A stretch of 64,000 nt of DNA from assembly GCA_021234155.1 (NCBI GenBank), contig JAJEKV010000038.1, forward strand, positions 9,886,092-9,950,091, given 5' to 3'. Each line of letters starts with the position of its first letter. Positions within the stretch are counted from its first letter, which is position 1. The notes under the pieces are model-generated. The model was not told the origin of the DNA, did no database searches, and worked only from the letters and a program-made list of their open reading frames with translations. Positions 22,656 through 33,560 of the stretch are shown piece by piece. The DNA comes from Isoetes taiwanensis. Taxonomy: Eukaryota > Streptophyta > Lycopodiopsida > Isoetales > Isoetaceae. A program made the position numbers and the translations under genes.

Positions 22656-23982
22656 TTACTTGAGTGTCCAACTGACATACACATGTTCACCAAGGTAGCC
22701 AAGCAACATGCAAACATGATCGCAGAGATAGAGCAATCGATCTTCAGCAAGATCGATCTCGTGTTCAATCTTTTTCTTATGTCGAGCGAGGGCGCGCCAG
22801 GGCACGATCTCGTCTTTGACCTGCTGAATTGAATCTCTGGCTGCTGCAGCTTCTGCTATTCTAACACCACTTTCCAGGTCCAAATCTGGCTGCTGCTGCT
22901 CCTCATCCTGCAGTATTTTTTCCACCATGCTCAGATGAACCTCAAACATCTTCACCAGCTCGTCGATCTGCTTCAGATCGAACTTGGGCCGCGCGAAAAC
23001 CTTCACAAATCCATCCACCAGCCTATCCATCACAGAACCATTCACCACCGGATCTCCTGCAGCATCAAACTGGTTCTTGGACATGCCCTTGCTTAGAAAT
23101 CCCCGACTTAAAAATGACCCCCGATTTGCAGCCACCTTTTGTAGCTGCTCGATTTTTTTTCTTGCAGCATCAAGCTCATCCTCTGCAATTTTCTTTTCCC
23201 TAGAAAGCTCATCGATTTTTTTTCTCAGATGACCCACCTCCGCTGCAGCATCTGGATATTTAATCTCATCAAGGAAAAAACGCGGCTTGATTGAGGCGTA
23301 TAGATATTCCATTAACAGATCTTCATCCATAAATCTCAACCCATTTTCATTGGCGATTTTTATGGCAGATGAATCTGGTTTGGAGCCTAAAATGGCGCAG
23401 GGGATGTTCCATTTCTTTGCCAGATGAGCAATTTCAACATTCATTTCTGCATATCTGGAAGAAATTAGAATAATACAGTCGAATGCAAAGAGCTTATCAT
23501 CCATGAAAGCAGAGCTTCTCGATCGTATGCCGGCCTCTGGGAATTCCCAAAAAATTAGATAGGGAAAATGCTTGGATCTATATCGTATAATTCCGTCTAT
23601 AAAATCTGATCTGTCTATCCGTGCAGCTCCTGCAGCAGAATTTTATATTTTTTCTTAGACTAGCCCACTTGATGCAACAGCAAATCTATGCTAGGTCTAC
23701 AGAAAATCTATATGCTAACAGAAATCTTACCACCCAACTCCAGGAAATTGTTCACGAAATTGGATCTGCCATCGCCCTGTTGCCATACACTGCAATATTG
23801 AGATAATTCTCGTAATCAATTCCGAAATCAGCTCTAGCTCTCCAGAGGATGTCATCAAGGTCGATCTGTTCAGCAATTTCTTGTGGTTTTCGGATGGATA
23901 TGGGTTGATCGGGTTTCTTTTTCAGTAGTTCGACGATATGACTCGGCATACTTACTTGGAGCTTGTTGGGATTTGCCATCAC
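22656..23982 (-). CDS. IRG-like (immunity-related GTPase-like) protein, two exons, frameshift in the P-loop
   Basis: IRG proteins are dynamin-like GTPases known for vertebrate cell-autonomous immunity; the role of plant relatives is not established. Exon 1 runs 23982-23731 and exon 2 23629-22656 (acceptor CTGCAG at 23630), about 408 residues. Exon 1 has DDILWRARADFGIDYENYLN leading into IAVYGN, the start of G1. There the frame breaks: one extra base in the GGG run at about 23779-23781 would give a P-loop of form GN-x-GDGRS followed by FVNNFLELG. Exon 2 continues HFPYLIFWEFPEAG (G3 region, usually DLPG), FDCIILISSRYAEMNVEIA, then ILGSKPD in the G4 position. The C-terminal half is helical with a Lys/Glu-rich coiled coil (residues about 215-260). 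The P-loop lysine is arginine and the G3 aspartate is glutamate, so GTP hydrolysis is doubtful even if the frame is whole. Confidence 0.7.
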
Positions 23983-24309
23983 AGTTTCAGATTAACGGCA
24001 ACGGAAAATTGGCAGGAATTCAAATTCATTCAATCGGTTCATGTCCACTTAGTCTGTCTTTCTAATCTATAATCTGATGTACTTAATCTAATAATTTAAC
24101 CTCTAACCACACGTTCATCCACGTATTTCTCCAGCTTAAACCTGCCCCTTGGAGAATATAACATGAAGTGTTCGTGCAGCCACCATTATCAACCTACAAA
24201 ACGACAATTTATACCATGTAACAAATATGGACAAACAAAATGACATTTCACTACGAAGGAAACCACAAAATAGATGAGAAAGAACATCTTTCTTTCTTTT
24301 TTACTTCGC
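23983..24309. other. Spacer between the IRG-like gene and the TIR transposon
   Basis: This is the probable promoter and 5' UTR side of the IRG-like gene. No element or motif recognised beyond the TTTT target duplication at its right end (24310-24313). Confidence 0.4.
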
Positions 24310-24313
24310 TTTT

Positions 24314-24340
24314 GGGTGTAAATTTGATATTGGTACCCAA
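24314..24340 (+). repeat. Left terminal inverted repeat (27 bp, perfect)
   Basis: It pairs exactly with 31155-31181. Inward of it comes AAAGCACCAAGCACTTG, a looser counterpart of AAAGCACCGTCCGGACACTT inside the right end. Confidence 0.9.
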
Positions 24341-24547
24341 TTTTGAGCGAAAGCACCAAGCACTTGAAGCACCTAAAATTCGAGTAGCCATAATACATAG
24401 AATCTCGCAGATTGCCTCGGTTCCCGCGCGCCTTTTTGCTTCTGGCTTTCCCCTTTTTCGAACCCAAATTTTCGAATTCCCTGTTTCCGAAAGCTCCTCC
24501 AACGAAATCAATTTTTCCTTTTCATCCTTCGATCCAATCGTCTCAGC

Positions 24548-25637
24548 ATGGCCGAAGCAGTTACAGAGCAGGAATTCATAGACATTCACGGTTTGGCAGG
24601 AGAAGGAATTCAGCCATCTTTGAGACAGAAATGGCTTGAACAAAATGTAACAGATCTTGTTAATGGTTTTCGGTTTGGCAAGAAGCACCAAACAATAAGA
24701 TGAAACTTCTTATGGTCCAGCCCCGGCTCAAGGAAAAATTGAATACATTGTTGAAGAAGCTATATCAAAGCGAGTAAAAACATTCCCAACAATGAAGTAA
24801 GAAAGCGTGTAGCTTATGCTTTTGCTTGGGAGAATTGTGATTCTGGCCGCAAATCCTCGAAAATCATAAGATCAATTGACGTCTTTTGAGCTCAAATTAT
24901 GAAGTACAGGTTGCAGTCAAAGGGGAGGAAAAAGTTCAAGCAAAGGTACTCCTACCCAAAACTCTAAATTAGACCACCGCTTTTGATAGAGAATTTTGAG
25001 TTGATCAAATTAAATGCAAACAAACTTGAGAATGAGAGGGAGAAATGTTTGAAGAGGTGCAGGCAATTGATGTCAATTTAGGCACATTGAAGCTAAATCC
25101 AATTCAAAATTCTTGTTGAGTTAGAAGAGAGCAGGACAAAGGTTGAGAATTTGAAGATTTCAATTTGAATTGGAGGATGAAAAAGCAGATTCGAGAAAAA
25201 GATCTTGAGATGTCTCTCACTATGGAGATATATTATATCTGAGAGACTCGAGAAGCTTATCACATCCGCAGATCAGGAAACAAGTATTTTGAGGAAGCAA
25301 AAGTTAGAAGATAAGATAAAAGACAAGGATGAAAGAATTTCAGAATTGAGAGGGTACCTTAACCATTTGATGTAGAATGAAGCATGTGACTTCCACACCT
25401 TCTCGCATCAACACTATAAGGAGAACACTACCGTGGCTTTGCAATTTTGGTACTTGCCGCTTGTGTGGCCTAACTTTCCATGACAGTTACAAATTGTCAT
25501 TGACCTTATTTTGTGATCATGAATACCATCTAGCATGTGCGCTTTTATTGAAGGAAGGTAAGTGCAAGGTATGTGATGTGTCCATTCATCCGATTTATAT
25601 ATTGAATGGGCATGACAAAGAGAATTTCCTAAAGTAA
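24548..25637 (+). pseudogene. Coiled-coil protein with a C-terminal RING-like zinc finger, broken
   Basis: From the ATG at 24548 the frame reads MAEAVTEQEFIDIHGLAGEG and stops at 24701. Further on, Lys/Glu-rich pieces (24990-25360) suggest coiled coils. An open frame to 25637 has a Cys/His pattern CRLCG, then LFCDHEYHLACALLL, then CKVCD, which fits a RING-like finger of E3 ubiquitin ligases. It starts about 210 bp inside the left TIR. Frame breaks between the pieces mean this is damaged, unspliced in a way I cannot see, or carries sequence errors. It may be one gene with the phosphatase-like region downstream or a separate captured gene. Confidence 0.45.
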
Positions 25638-26560
25638 TAGATGTGCCACAAACGAAAGGCTATCTGAGAAGATGCAAGACATGTAGATGAGAGTCCTCTA
25701 AATCAACATGGTACACCCGCTAAGATCAAGTAGTGAAGCAGACATGTGAAATGCACAACAATTGTTAATGGACCAATTAATGATGAGTCCTAGGAAGATC
25801 TTGAGTCCTAGGAAGATCTTAAGGAGAAAAGTCAGAGGGTCGAAAAGATAATTACATCAAGAAGCTTCCATTGCAAGTCCCGAGGATAAGGAACCCACGA
25901 CAAGGATGCAGTGACAATGAGGAGGTAGAGAGTACACTGTTAGAGAGAGAAGAGGGCAGCAACCAAGAGGAAAAGTGTAACGGGAAATGGGAAACAAGAA
26001 GAAAGCAAAGAACACGTAATCAGCTAAGAAAGCAAGTAAGAAAGGAAAGAATACTGAATCAGTTGTGAAGAGGAAATACAATTTTAGGAGGAGGGCACTT
26101 GATAAGGACTTGGAAAAGGCTGATACTGAGCGGTGTAAACTTGAATCAAGAAGCCGCAAAGCAAGCAAACTCGCATGAGGGCCACCAAGAATCAAGAATT
26201 GGTAGATGCACGAATTGAAGAGGATGAAGAAATATTTGAAGATGCCCGAAATGACATGGCATCTCAGGTGGCTTCTGACAAGACTACAGGTAACAAAGCT
26301 GAGAGATTGAAAGCAATGATAGAGTGTCTGATGGGCAATGATAATGTGTCTATTAAGAATTTCTATTAGCTAATGTTTTAATGCTCAGGTACACTTGTAT
26401 TGGAAGAAGAAATTGAGCATGTTGAGAAATTGAACACTCAATTGAATCTTGTACCATACAGGTTAATATAATGGAATTTTGAAGTTGTGTTTTTATTTAA
26501 TAAGTGTCCTTTATGTTTACTTTATGTTTTTTGACTGATAGGTGTATTGGGACAGTCCTC
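25638..26560 (+). other. Charged coding-like linker between RING-like and phosphatase-like regions
   Basis: Fragments rich in Lys, Arg, Glu and Asp (for example ARIEEDEEIFEDARNDM at about 26205-26255) lie on the plus strand with stops between them. A tandem GAGTCCTAGGAAGATCTT duplication (period 18) lies at about 25785-25820. No domain recognised. Confidence 0.35.
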
Positions 26561-27275
26561 TATGAAGAGGAAACCGCTCATATTAGATGTTAATGGTGTT
26601 CTAGTTAAGACTTATCATAGGGAGATCCAAATGCATGTGGACAATAGCCTGTACATCACAAAAAACAAGCGTAAAAACTAGTTGTGGTAAGGCCTAATGC
26701 ACGAGAATTCTCGAAAAGAAGCAATGACTCATTTTGATATAGCCATTTGGTCTTCTATGAACCAAAGACAATGTGAATGAAGTTCTAGATGTGATAGCAC
26801 CAATCATTAGGCGAGACTTTGTATTCATATGGGATCAGTCTAAGTGCTTGGAGATGCCATTTAGATGGCCAATTCAGTCTTCAAAACCATTGTACATGAA
26901 GCCTCATCAAGAGTTGTGATTGACTACCCACAATATGATGGTTGCTGATATTGTTGGATGATAGCATTCACAAAACTTTTGCTTCTCCACCATTCACATC
27001 TCTCTTGATACCATCCTTCACACTTGATCCAGATGATACTATGTTGGACAAATACATGCGGTGCTTAAAGATGTTTCTCGGGTTGAAGACTTCACACAAA
27101 TTTCGAAAGCAAACCAGACACGAGGAAAGATTACACAGAGGAAGCACTTGACATTTTGGATACAATTGCAGAGCAACAATTGGGAGAGGAGACATCAAAG
27201 ACTTGGTGAAGATTTATTGCAATGGTCAACTACAATGGCTAAGGGAGACTTATCCACTTTCAGTAAAAAAAGGTG
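26561..27275 (+). pseudogene. FCP1 / NLI-interacting-factor-like HAD phosphatase domain, broken by single-base shifts
   Basis: This family (HAD superfamily) includes phosphatases of the RNA polymerase II tail. Pieces in order: KPLILDVNGVLVKTYHRE (motif I region, DxN as in many plant members), VVVRPNAREF, HFDIAIWSSM (motif II Ser), NEVLDVIAPIIRRDFVFIWD followed by QSKC, KPLYMK, LLDDSIHKTF (motif III/IV region DDS), then PSFTLDPDDTMLDKYMR and LKMFL. Order and spacing match the whole catalytic domain. The frame changes about five times, each by one base and several in A or C runs, so error versus decay is open. It lies inside the TIR element, on the strand opposite the transposase. Confidence 0.65.
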
Positions 27276-27689
27276 AAAAGGTACAAAAGTTTCTTGACAT
27301 GTAGGTCGGTGCTTGTAATTTTTCATTGCAAATGTACAAAGCCACAATACATGAGGTTTACAAGCCACAATTTTGATGTACAAATTTTGATATAAATATA
27401 AATCTTCAATTTACAATGCTTAAATCAAGTATGAATGTTTTTAAATCATTATCTCTTGCATACAGTTTTTGATTTGTAACTTCAACCCGAGTTTAGGAGG
27501 TTACACATTATTTTGTTGGTGTGTCTTCACCATAGTATACAATCCACAATTCTCTTCATCCGCAATCATTTCAAAGTTAGCTAATCTTACTAGATGGTGT
27601 ACACACTAGCCACAAAGTTGGTCATCCAAGAGCTCAAATTTGAGACCACCCAACTGTTTATAATAATGTCTGAAACAAATGATTCAACC
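27276..27689. other. Junction between the two convergent genes of the transposon
   Basis: AT-rich, no clear coding sequence; presumably holds the 3' ends of both transcripts. Contains imperfect TTTTGATATAAAT-like repeats near 27370-27400. Confidence 0.35.
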
Positions 27690-30600
27690 CCAAATACATT
27701 TCCCCATCCATCTACATAGTCTTCCAAAGAATGTGTTTTTGCTTCTCTCTCGCACTTTAAGACATAAAACTCAACTCCCTCTTCATTACCTTCTTCGCAT
27801 TGATGACAAAGTTATCTCCAACCTCAACCATAGAACTAGTTATGTCATAGTCTTCTTCTTCTTCCTCCTCTTCATGTTCATCTTCTATCCGCAAGTCCTC
27901 ATCTGGCCGCTTTATTAGCATCATTAGCTGAAAGTTAATCTCTTTCAGTTTTAGTTCACATGTTTCCCAACCACCAATATTGGTTTGGTGCTGCATAAGT
28001 CCCATTGAATTGAACACAACTCTCACAAAAGCAAGAAAGAGGTCTATAAGTTACCTTTAAAGTGTTCTCCCCGTCACATGGTCTTATGCAAAGGAGTTGT
28101 GTGGTTCCCTTCAAAGTATGACAATCAAACTGTCTCGATCCGGCTCTATTTTGAGGATTCAATGTCCCAAAAATACCTGCACAAGTGCCAAGTGTTGTAA
28201 GTGCTTGTAGTGCTGACATAGTCAAAAAATATATACAAGAACCTGTAAAAATATGAACAAATATTCTTTAGTAGTAACTGAAACCTGCTTGTAATGTGTG
28301 TAATATGCAAATTACAACCATAGCTACAAACAATATTTGCAGGTTCAAACCATTTATTGTTTGAAGTAATTCAGACACAGGTGCTTTATGTGCTGAAGTG
28401 CTGGCAGCACTTCAGCACTTCACAGGGTTACAGAAAAACATAAGCAAATTTTACCTTGATAAGTCATTATCAGAAGGATTGTTGCTGAAGTGCCACCTAA
28501 GAAATGCAACCACCTCCTTTGCACATTGCAATTTCCTTCCATTATATTTCATCTGTTCCTTTGTTAGAATCCTCTTGATGACAGCTCCAGCACCATCATG
28601 CTCACCTTTTCCATGTGAGCTAGCAAAAAAATTCCAGATAATATCCTTTTCAAGTCGATTGTGAAACCTGCCAAGGAAGTAAAATGGTCTTGAAGACTTA
28701 AACTGTGCAGAACAACCATCACTCCAAAAAACATGTTTTTTATAGTTAACTCCAATAGATTGTAGCCAATCTGCATGATTTTGGAGACAATGCTGAACAA
28801 ACTCAGTATCATGAGTTTTGTCATCACTGATGTAGAAATGAGTCTCCTTCACAATTCCTTTCAAGGAGTCTTGCCTTTTCTCTTTTGCAACATTTTTCTT
28901 TTTGGACTCTTTATTATCTTCTTCCTTCTTTTGTCTTTCTTTCGCCAACGATCTTCTCATTCTCCGTAAGTGATGTGCAACCGTAATAGAAACTTGGTCA
29001 ATATGCCAATGGCATGATTGAGCTTCTTGCTGAATTTTGAATCCATAATTCTCTGCAAAATCTATTACAGACACAATAGTGTCTTCTTGAATTGATGCCA
29101 AACATTGCTTGAATTGTTTGGCTTGCCAATGTGCTCGGTAGTTATGTGGAACAAAGGTCTTCAAAGTTTTAGTGGCATGTTCATGGAACTCAAAAGGAGA
29201 ACCTGATTTGTATGCCAATCTGGTAACCTTTGCGGTGTTTCTTGCGTGACCTGGTTTTTTTGTTCGAACTCTTAACGCAAAAGTGAACAGCTTTTAAGGG
29301 ACCTCTTTGCTTCACTAACATGAAATTGAGCAGAATGTAAACTACATTTACCTTTTCAAACACTTTCCAATTAACATCTTGCCTATTATTCTTAACCTTC
29401 TCTCTAGGACATGTAGGAAGCCTGCCAGCAAACAAATAAATTAGATTAAAGACAATCAAAATAGGAAATAGAAAAAGGAGCCATTACCTTTTCAAACCAC
29501 ACTTAGTACACGCCCTGCATTAGACATGCATGCTTGTACCATTCTTCATTTCATCCTTTGAACACAATAACTGCTCCAATATTCACTAGTGGATTTGATA
29601 GTGTGTTCTTTAGCTAAACATGTTGGACCCGAACCACAAATTCTAGACTTACACTTGTAATCTTTGTGTACACCATATAGATCAGTCCTCATTTTATTTA
29701 TTGCTTGCATGGCAAATTCAAGATGCAGATGGTATTGGTAGCAACAGGTTTCTCTTTCTTGAAGCTTCCTGATATAGCTTGGTTTCAACCTCTCAAAAGT
29801 CTGCTGGGATATCTTCAAATCAGCATGTTCCTTTTGAAAAGCAAGGTAAAGCTGCGAATCGAACAAAAGAAAAGAGAATTCAGATCTGATAATAATGTCA
29901 AAATTACAGAAACTAGACAAGCATGTTAAAAACAAAAAAGATTGACTCAAATGCTATCTTTTTGTCAATAATAATGTCAGAATTACAGACTAAACATTGA
30001 TTGTGGCAAGCTTCAGAGCGCAGGTCTCGTTTTCTAGAATTGGGAAACTAGTTCTAACTGAATAGGCATATTAGTAACAAAAAAAAAAGAATCAAAACAT
30101 ACCTGTGTAACTTCTAGCAAGTGTATTGGATGATCAATTCTTTCACCACTTTCAGTAACATGTTTTCTAACATGTTTCTTATAGGGTGAAACCCGAGTAT
30201 TTTCATCCCAAAACTTTCTTACAGCAGCTATCTCTTCAGGGGAAAGAGCATCAGATCTCTTCTTCCTTGCATGCATTGACCATGGACCAGCATCAAACTC
30301 GGCACATATTCTTCTTCTAAATGCTTGGGTTACAGTTTTCCTGGGAATGGAAAGAAGCCTTGAAAATGCACTCTGATTAATCCCTTTAACTGTTGAAACT
30401 GCCATTTGGAGTGTGGACTTCCTAGCTATGAGTACATCAAGTATTTCTTTTTGAAATTTTTGAGCGCATAGTTTCCCCTAACATTGGAAATCACGTCTTT
30501 CATCACATTTAACTCCTTTGGATCTGCTAGAGTTACATGTGGTAAGTGTTTGATTCTTTTTATAAAACTCTGAGCTACTAATCCTATAGAATTATCATCA

Positions 30601-30857
30601 GCACAATTCCTTACAATATGGAAAAAGGAATTCTCCAACTCTTTCGAATGTTCCTGTTGTCTTCTATGACTCAAAGAACGCTCTTTTTTATTTTTTACTG
30701 CAGGCGCAATATTCTCCTTCTCCAATTCTCGAATTCTCTTCCTGGCTTCTCTTTTTCTCATGGCATCTAGCTCCAAGTAAATTCTCCATTTAGCAGCTTC
30801 AACTGTTTCAGGAGAACTTGCCATCGAATTGATATGAAAAAGGAATTGCAATTGCAA
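27690..30857 (-). CDS. DDD-type transposase-like protein of the TIR element, multi-exon, with a few one-base frame breaks
   Basis: Inferred minus-strand exons: 30857-30103 (one frame change at A5, about 30465), 29851-29488, 29421-29352, 29290-28455, and from 28176 on. The N-terminus is basic and coiled (KREARKRIRELEKENI), then SPEEIAAVRKFWDENTRVSP, HPIHLLEVTQ/LYLAFQKEHA, a Cys/His segment (CCYQYHLHLEFAMQAIN), CTKCGLKR, then VIDFAENYGF (first Asp), VFWSDGCSAQFKS (second Asp), and WNFFASSHGKGEHDGAG with AVIKR (third Asp), with FDCHTLKGTTQLL and YRPLSCFCESC near the end. The same architecture occurs, from memory, in uncharacterised animal proteins likely of transposon origin. Breaks at about 30465, 29510-29540 and 28150 can each be mended by one base in a short run. 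Being the only enzyme-like gene between the TIRs, it is the probable transposase. Confidence 0.65.
28390..28418. repeat. Perfect hairpin, 14-bp arms, 1-base loop
   Basis: GTGCTGAAGTGCTG and its reverse complement CAGCACTTCAGCAC flank a single G. It lies in the inferred intron after the catalytic exon, inside the TIR element; AGTGC/GCACT words also occur near the element's ends. Confidence 0.85.
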
Positions 30858-31154
30858 TTTGTCGAAATTGCAATTGACAGTATTAGTGTAAGCTTGTTCT
30901 TCACCGAAATGAAGAATTCTTGCAAGAATTGAACCAATTTCCTGCCAAACAAGAAATCTCGGAAGAAATTTCCCGGCATTTGGTATGATCTGAATTCCAA
31001 ATTCGCGCCCAAGGAATCAATCCATGTCATCGATCCCAGCTTCCTCGGAGGATGATTGCTATTTCAGGAATAACTACCTCAAAATCTGTTATACTAACGA
31101 AGATCGAATAAAAAGCACTTTCACCACTTAAAGCAAGTGTCCGGACGGTGCTTT

Positions 31155-31181
31155 TTGGGTACCAATATCAAATTTACACCC
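31155..31181 (-). repeat. Right terminal inverted repeat (27 bp, perfect)
   Basis: Exact reverse complement of 24314-24340, followed by the TTTT duplication at 31182-31185. Its inner flank shares CAAAAAGCAC-GTCC-GACA with the MITE at 18201-18471. Confidence 0.9.
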
Positions 31182-31185
31182 TTTT

Positions 31186-33054
31186 GCCTGAGTCTTCTTT
31201 TGCCAAACTCCGTATTTTTCAAGCGGGATGTGATTAATATGGCCAAGAATTGGTGGCCACATCAAGAATTGGTGGCCACATTAATCACTGGTTAATCTGG
31301 CCATCTGATATTAGCCAGGTAGTTAATGAGGCAAAAAAAAATGGTTAACCTGACTAAAAAACAGGCTTCAAACTCTGCGCGCGCGCCCTGGGGGGATCGA
31401 TCGGCAATTCTTTCTGCTCTATGGGAAGCTTGATCCATTTTAAAAGCATGCCAATCGCTTTGTCTGCCCCTTTTATGCTAGATTGATGAAGAGAGAAAGA
31501 AATTTGAGACAAAATAAAGATGGATCGGCAAAAAAACCCCAAAAAATAGTTGGTTTTTGGGCTTCAAAGCATGTTGTTCTTAATGGTTGATACAGAGTGG
31601 CCACATTCACCACACCCCCTTTGAAAAATATGGTGTTCCCCGTTTGTGTTTTCGAAAATGGATTACGACGACGAATTAATTCGACGTGTTCATTCAAGAG
31701 CGTCTGATGCATTCCCATGGACGATAAAAACAATTCTATTCTATTCTAGTGCTAGGGTAGCTATTTTTATTGGGTTTTTCAATGTGGGAATAAGATACTT
31801 GCGCTCATGGACTAATGATTTTTATTTTGGTGTCAAACTCATTGAACAAAGTCGATATCATCTTCATTCGTTCCCTACTTGACTTTCGAGAATATCTGTT
31901 GACTAGATGCTTTAGCTAGGATTTTTAAGCCAGATTCTAGGATGGAAATTACAAGACGGATTATATTGTGATCGAGAATACAGTAAGTTGTTTTCTTTCT
32001 TTGTGTTTGAGAATGAGAATATAATATGTTTACATGACTAAGAAAGTATCATCACCTTAAGGATGCATTTCTCTGAGTTGAGCCTTTTCTTTTGCTTATG
32101 GTGTAACAAACATTATATGAAGGCTTAGAACCAAGGAATCAAAGTTATAAAATCTCTTGAAGGTTGCTTTATAAGTGGGAGCAATCACCAGCTACTCTTT
32201 GCTTGACCATTTCACACTCGTCTTAGCTTATACGTCTGAGTTGAGAATATTCTCAATCTCCATGGCTTCAAGTTCTCCTTCCAACCAATATTTGGTGATC
32301 ATTTAATGTCTATCTTAGGTCAATGTATATCTGTAGATTAGATCAGATGTCAGAAGTGAGATATGACAACTCTCTGTTTGGGTTACCTGAAGAGAAAACC
32401 CTAGGCACGGTAGGTGAGGTTTTGAAATATTCATAAAAAGCATCCTTTTTTTTTTTGGAAAACGTCTATTTTGATGGTAGATGTGTGGCATGTTTTAGAT
32501 GTTGATGGCCAAGATTCTTTGAAAGCTAAAAGTAATAGTTACAAAGTAGAGATTCTTTGTGCACAAGTTTATTTCTAATTTGTTTTTGAGTGAATGTTCT
32601 AATTAGCTGGCAGTTTTGGCAGGTGATTTTGTTTGCATGTAGGTGCTCATATTTTCCTTGGAGCAGTTAACAAAAGTTCGTTGATCAATCTTTAACAGTC
32701 GTTTAAATTTGTTTTGAGATATAGCGTGAGTTCAATGGAAATTCTATCTCGCATTGCACTTCTTAACTCCAATATAGAAGAGCTTTGCATGCAAGGCTAG
32801 AATGTGGAGCATTCTGTTCTAAATCATAATATACTCTACATTGAAGTTTTATAAGCAAATGAGCAGGTTAAGTATCCTATCTTTTGTTGTTATTTATGTG
32901 TGTAGATTCATTTTAATAGACAATCACGTCTTATGAAAGATCCAGTAATACTTGGCTTCAGCTTCCAAGTTAATTGTACACTTTTGGTGGGGAATCTAGA
33001 TTTTGATGAAAGAGAACAGGTTAGTAGATTTCTCATTGCTATATAGAAAGGTTA
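31186..33054. other. Gene-free stretch
   Basis: A 19-bp tandem duplication (31244-31281, CAAGAATTGGTGGCCACAT) is visible. A frame at 31646-31882 (contains MDYDDELIRRVHSRASDAFP and a hydrophobic stretch) is not recognised and may be chance. The rest is AT-rich. Confidence 0.35.
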
Positions 33055-33180
33055 CTAGTAAACGTGTGCCCGGTGTTGCCGGGCAAGTTTGGCTGCACAT
33101 CAATTTGGATTGTGTATTTATGTGGGCGCTCAACTGTGGGCACATGTATGTTAACCCTAAATATTCTTTTGAAGATTTGC
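33055..33180 (-). mobile_element. Helitron 3' end, minus strand
   Basis: CTAG on the minus strand at 33058-33055, followed by T outside, with the subterminal hairpin GCCCGGTGTTGCCGGGC at 33068-33084. The element body must lie to the right; its 5' end was not identified. A decayed second copy of the same end (CTAA form, hairpin region GCCTGACGTTGTCGCGC) lies at 33478-33508, so the first may be nested next to an older one. Confidence 0.65.
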
Positions 33181-33477
33181 ATGTTTGCTAATTGTTATAT
33201 ATAAATTGCATAAAGGAGAAACACATAATTGTCAGTCAAAGTTACATATGTATAGAAACCATCCCATAAAAAAACATTGTCTATAAGCTAAGCAAGTATA
33301 TGAAGTGGACTCCATCGCCCTAATGCGTTGCCTAACTGGGACTAAGGTGTAGTTTTCCAACTTATAGAAAACTTCATGACCCACATGCATTCATCAAATA
33401 GGGGCAAATGTTATAACATGTTTTGTGGTTTAAGTTATTGTTTGGCCAACTTACATACCTAGTTGTCATAATTCATT

Positions 33478-33560
33478 TTAGTAAATGTGTGCCTGACGTT
33501 GTCGCGCATAAGTTGGGTTGCATGTGAAAGGCTTTGTAACATTAGACTTATCGATTCCAT
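33478..33560 (-). mobile_element. Decayed Helitron 3' end, minus strand
   Basis: Resembles 33055-33130: GTAAATGTGTGCC, a damaged palindrome, then AAGTTGGGTTGCATGTG against AAGTTTGGCTGCACATC. The hairpin no longer pairs well and the outer base is not T. Confidence 0.45.

Larger units (their letters stand above)
24314..31181. mobile_element. 6,868-bp TIR DNA transposon carrying a DDD transposase-like gene and a RING / phosphatase-like region
   Basis: Positions 24314-24340 and 31155-31181 are perfect 27-bp inverted repeats (begin GGGTGTAAATTTGATATTGG). TTTT flanks both ends (24310-24313, 31182-31185), a 4-bp target duplication. Inside, a minus-strand gene (about 30857-27690) encodes a transposase-like protein and a plus-strand region (24548-27270) encodes a RING-like finger and an HAD phosphatase-like domain; the two converge near 27.5 kb. 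Four-base duplications and a DDD-type enzyme recall the Sola group of DNA transposons, but I cannot confirm that assignment. The shorter MITE at 18201-18471 has related ends. Confidence 0.85.

Noticed and set aside
24189-24691. Long minus-strand open frames across the left TIR
   Set aside because: They cross the transposon boundary and overlap the start of the plus-strand gene; no recognisable product.
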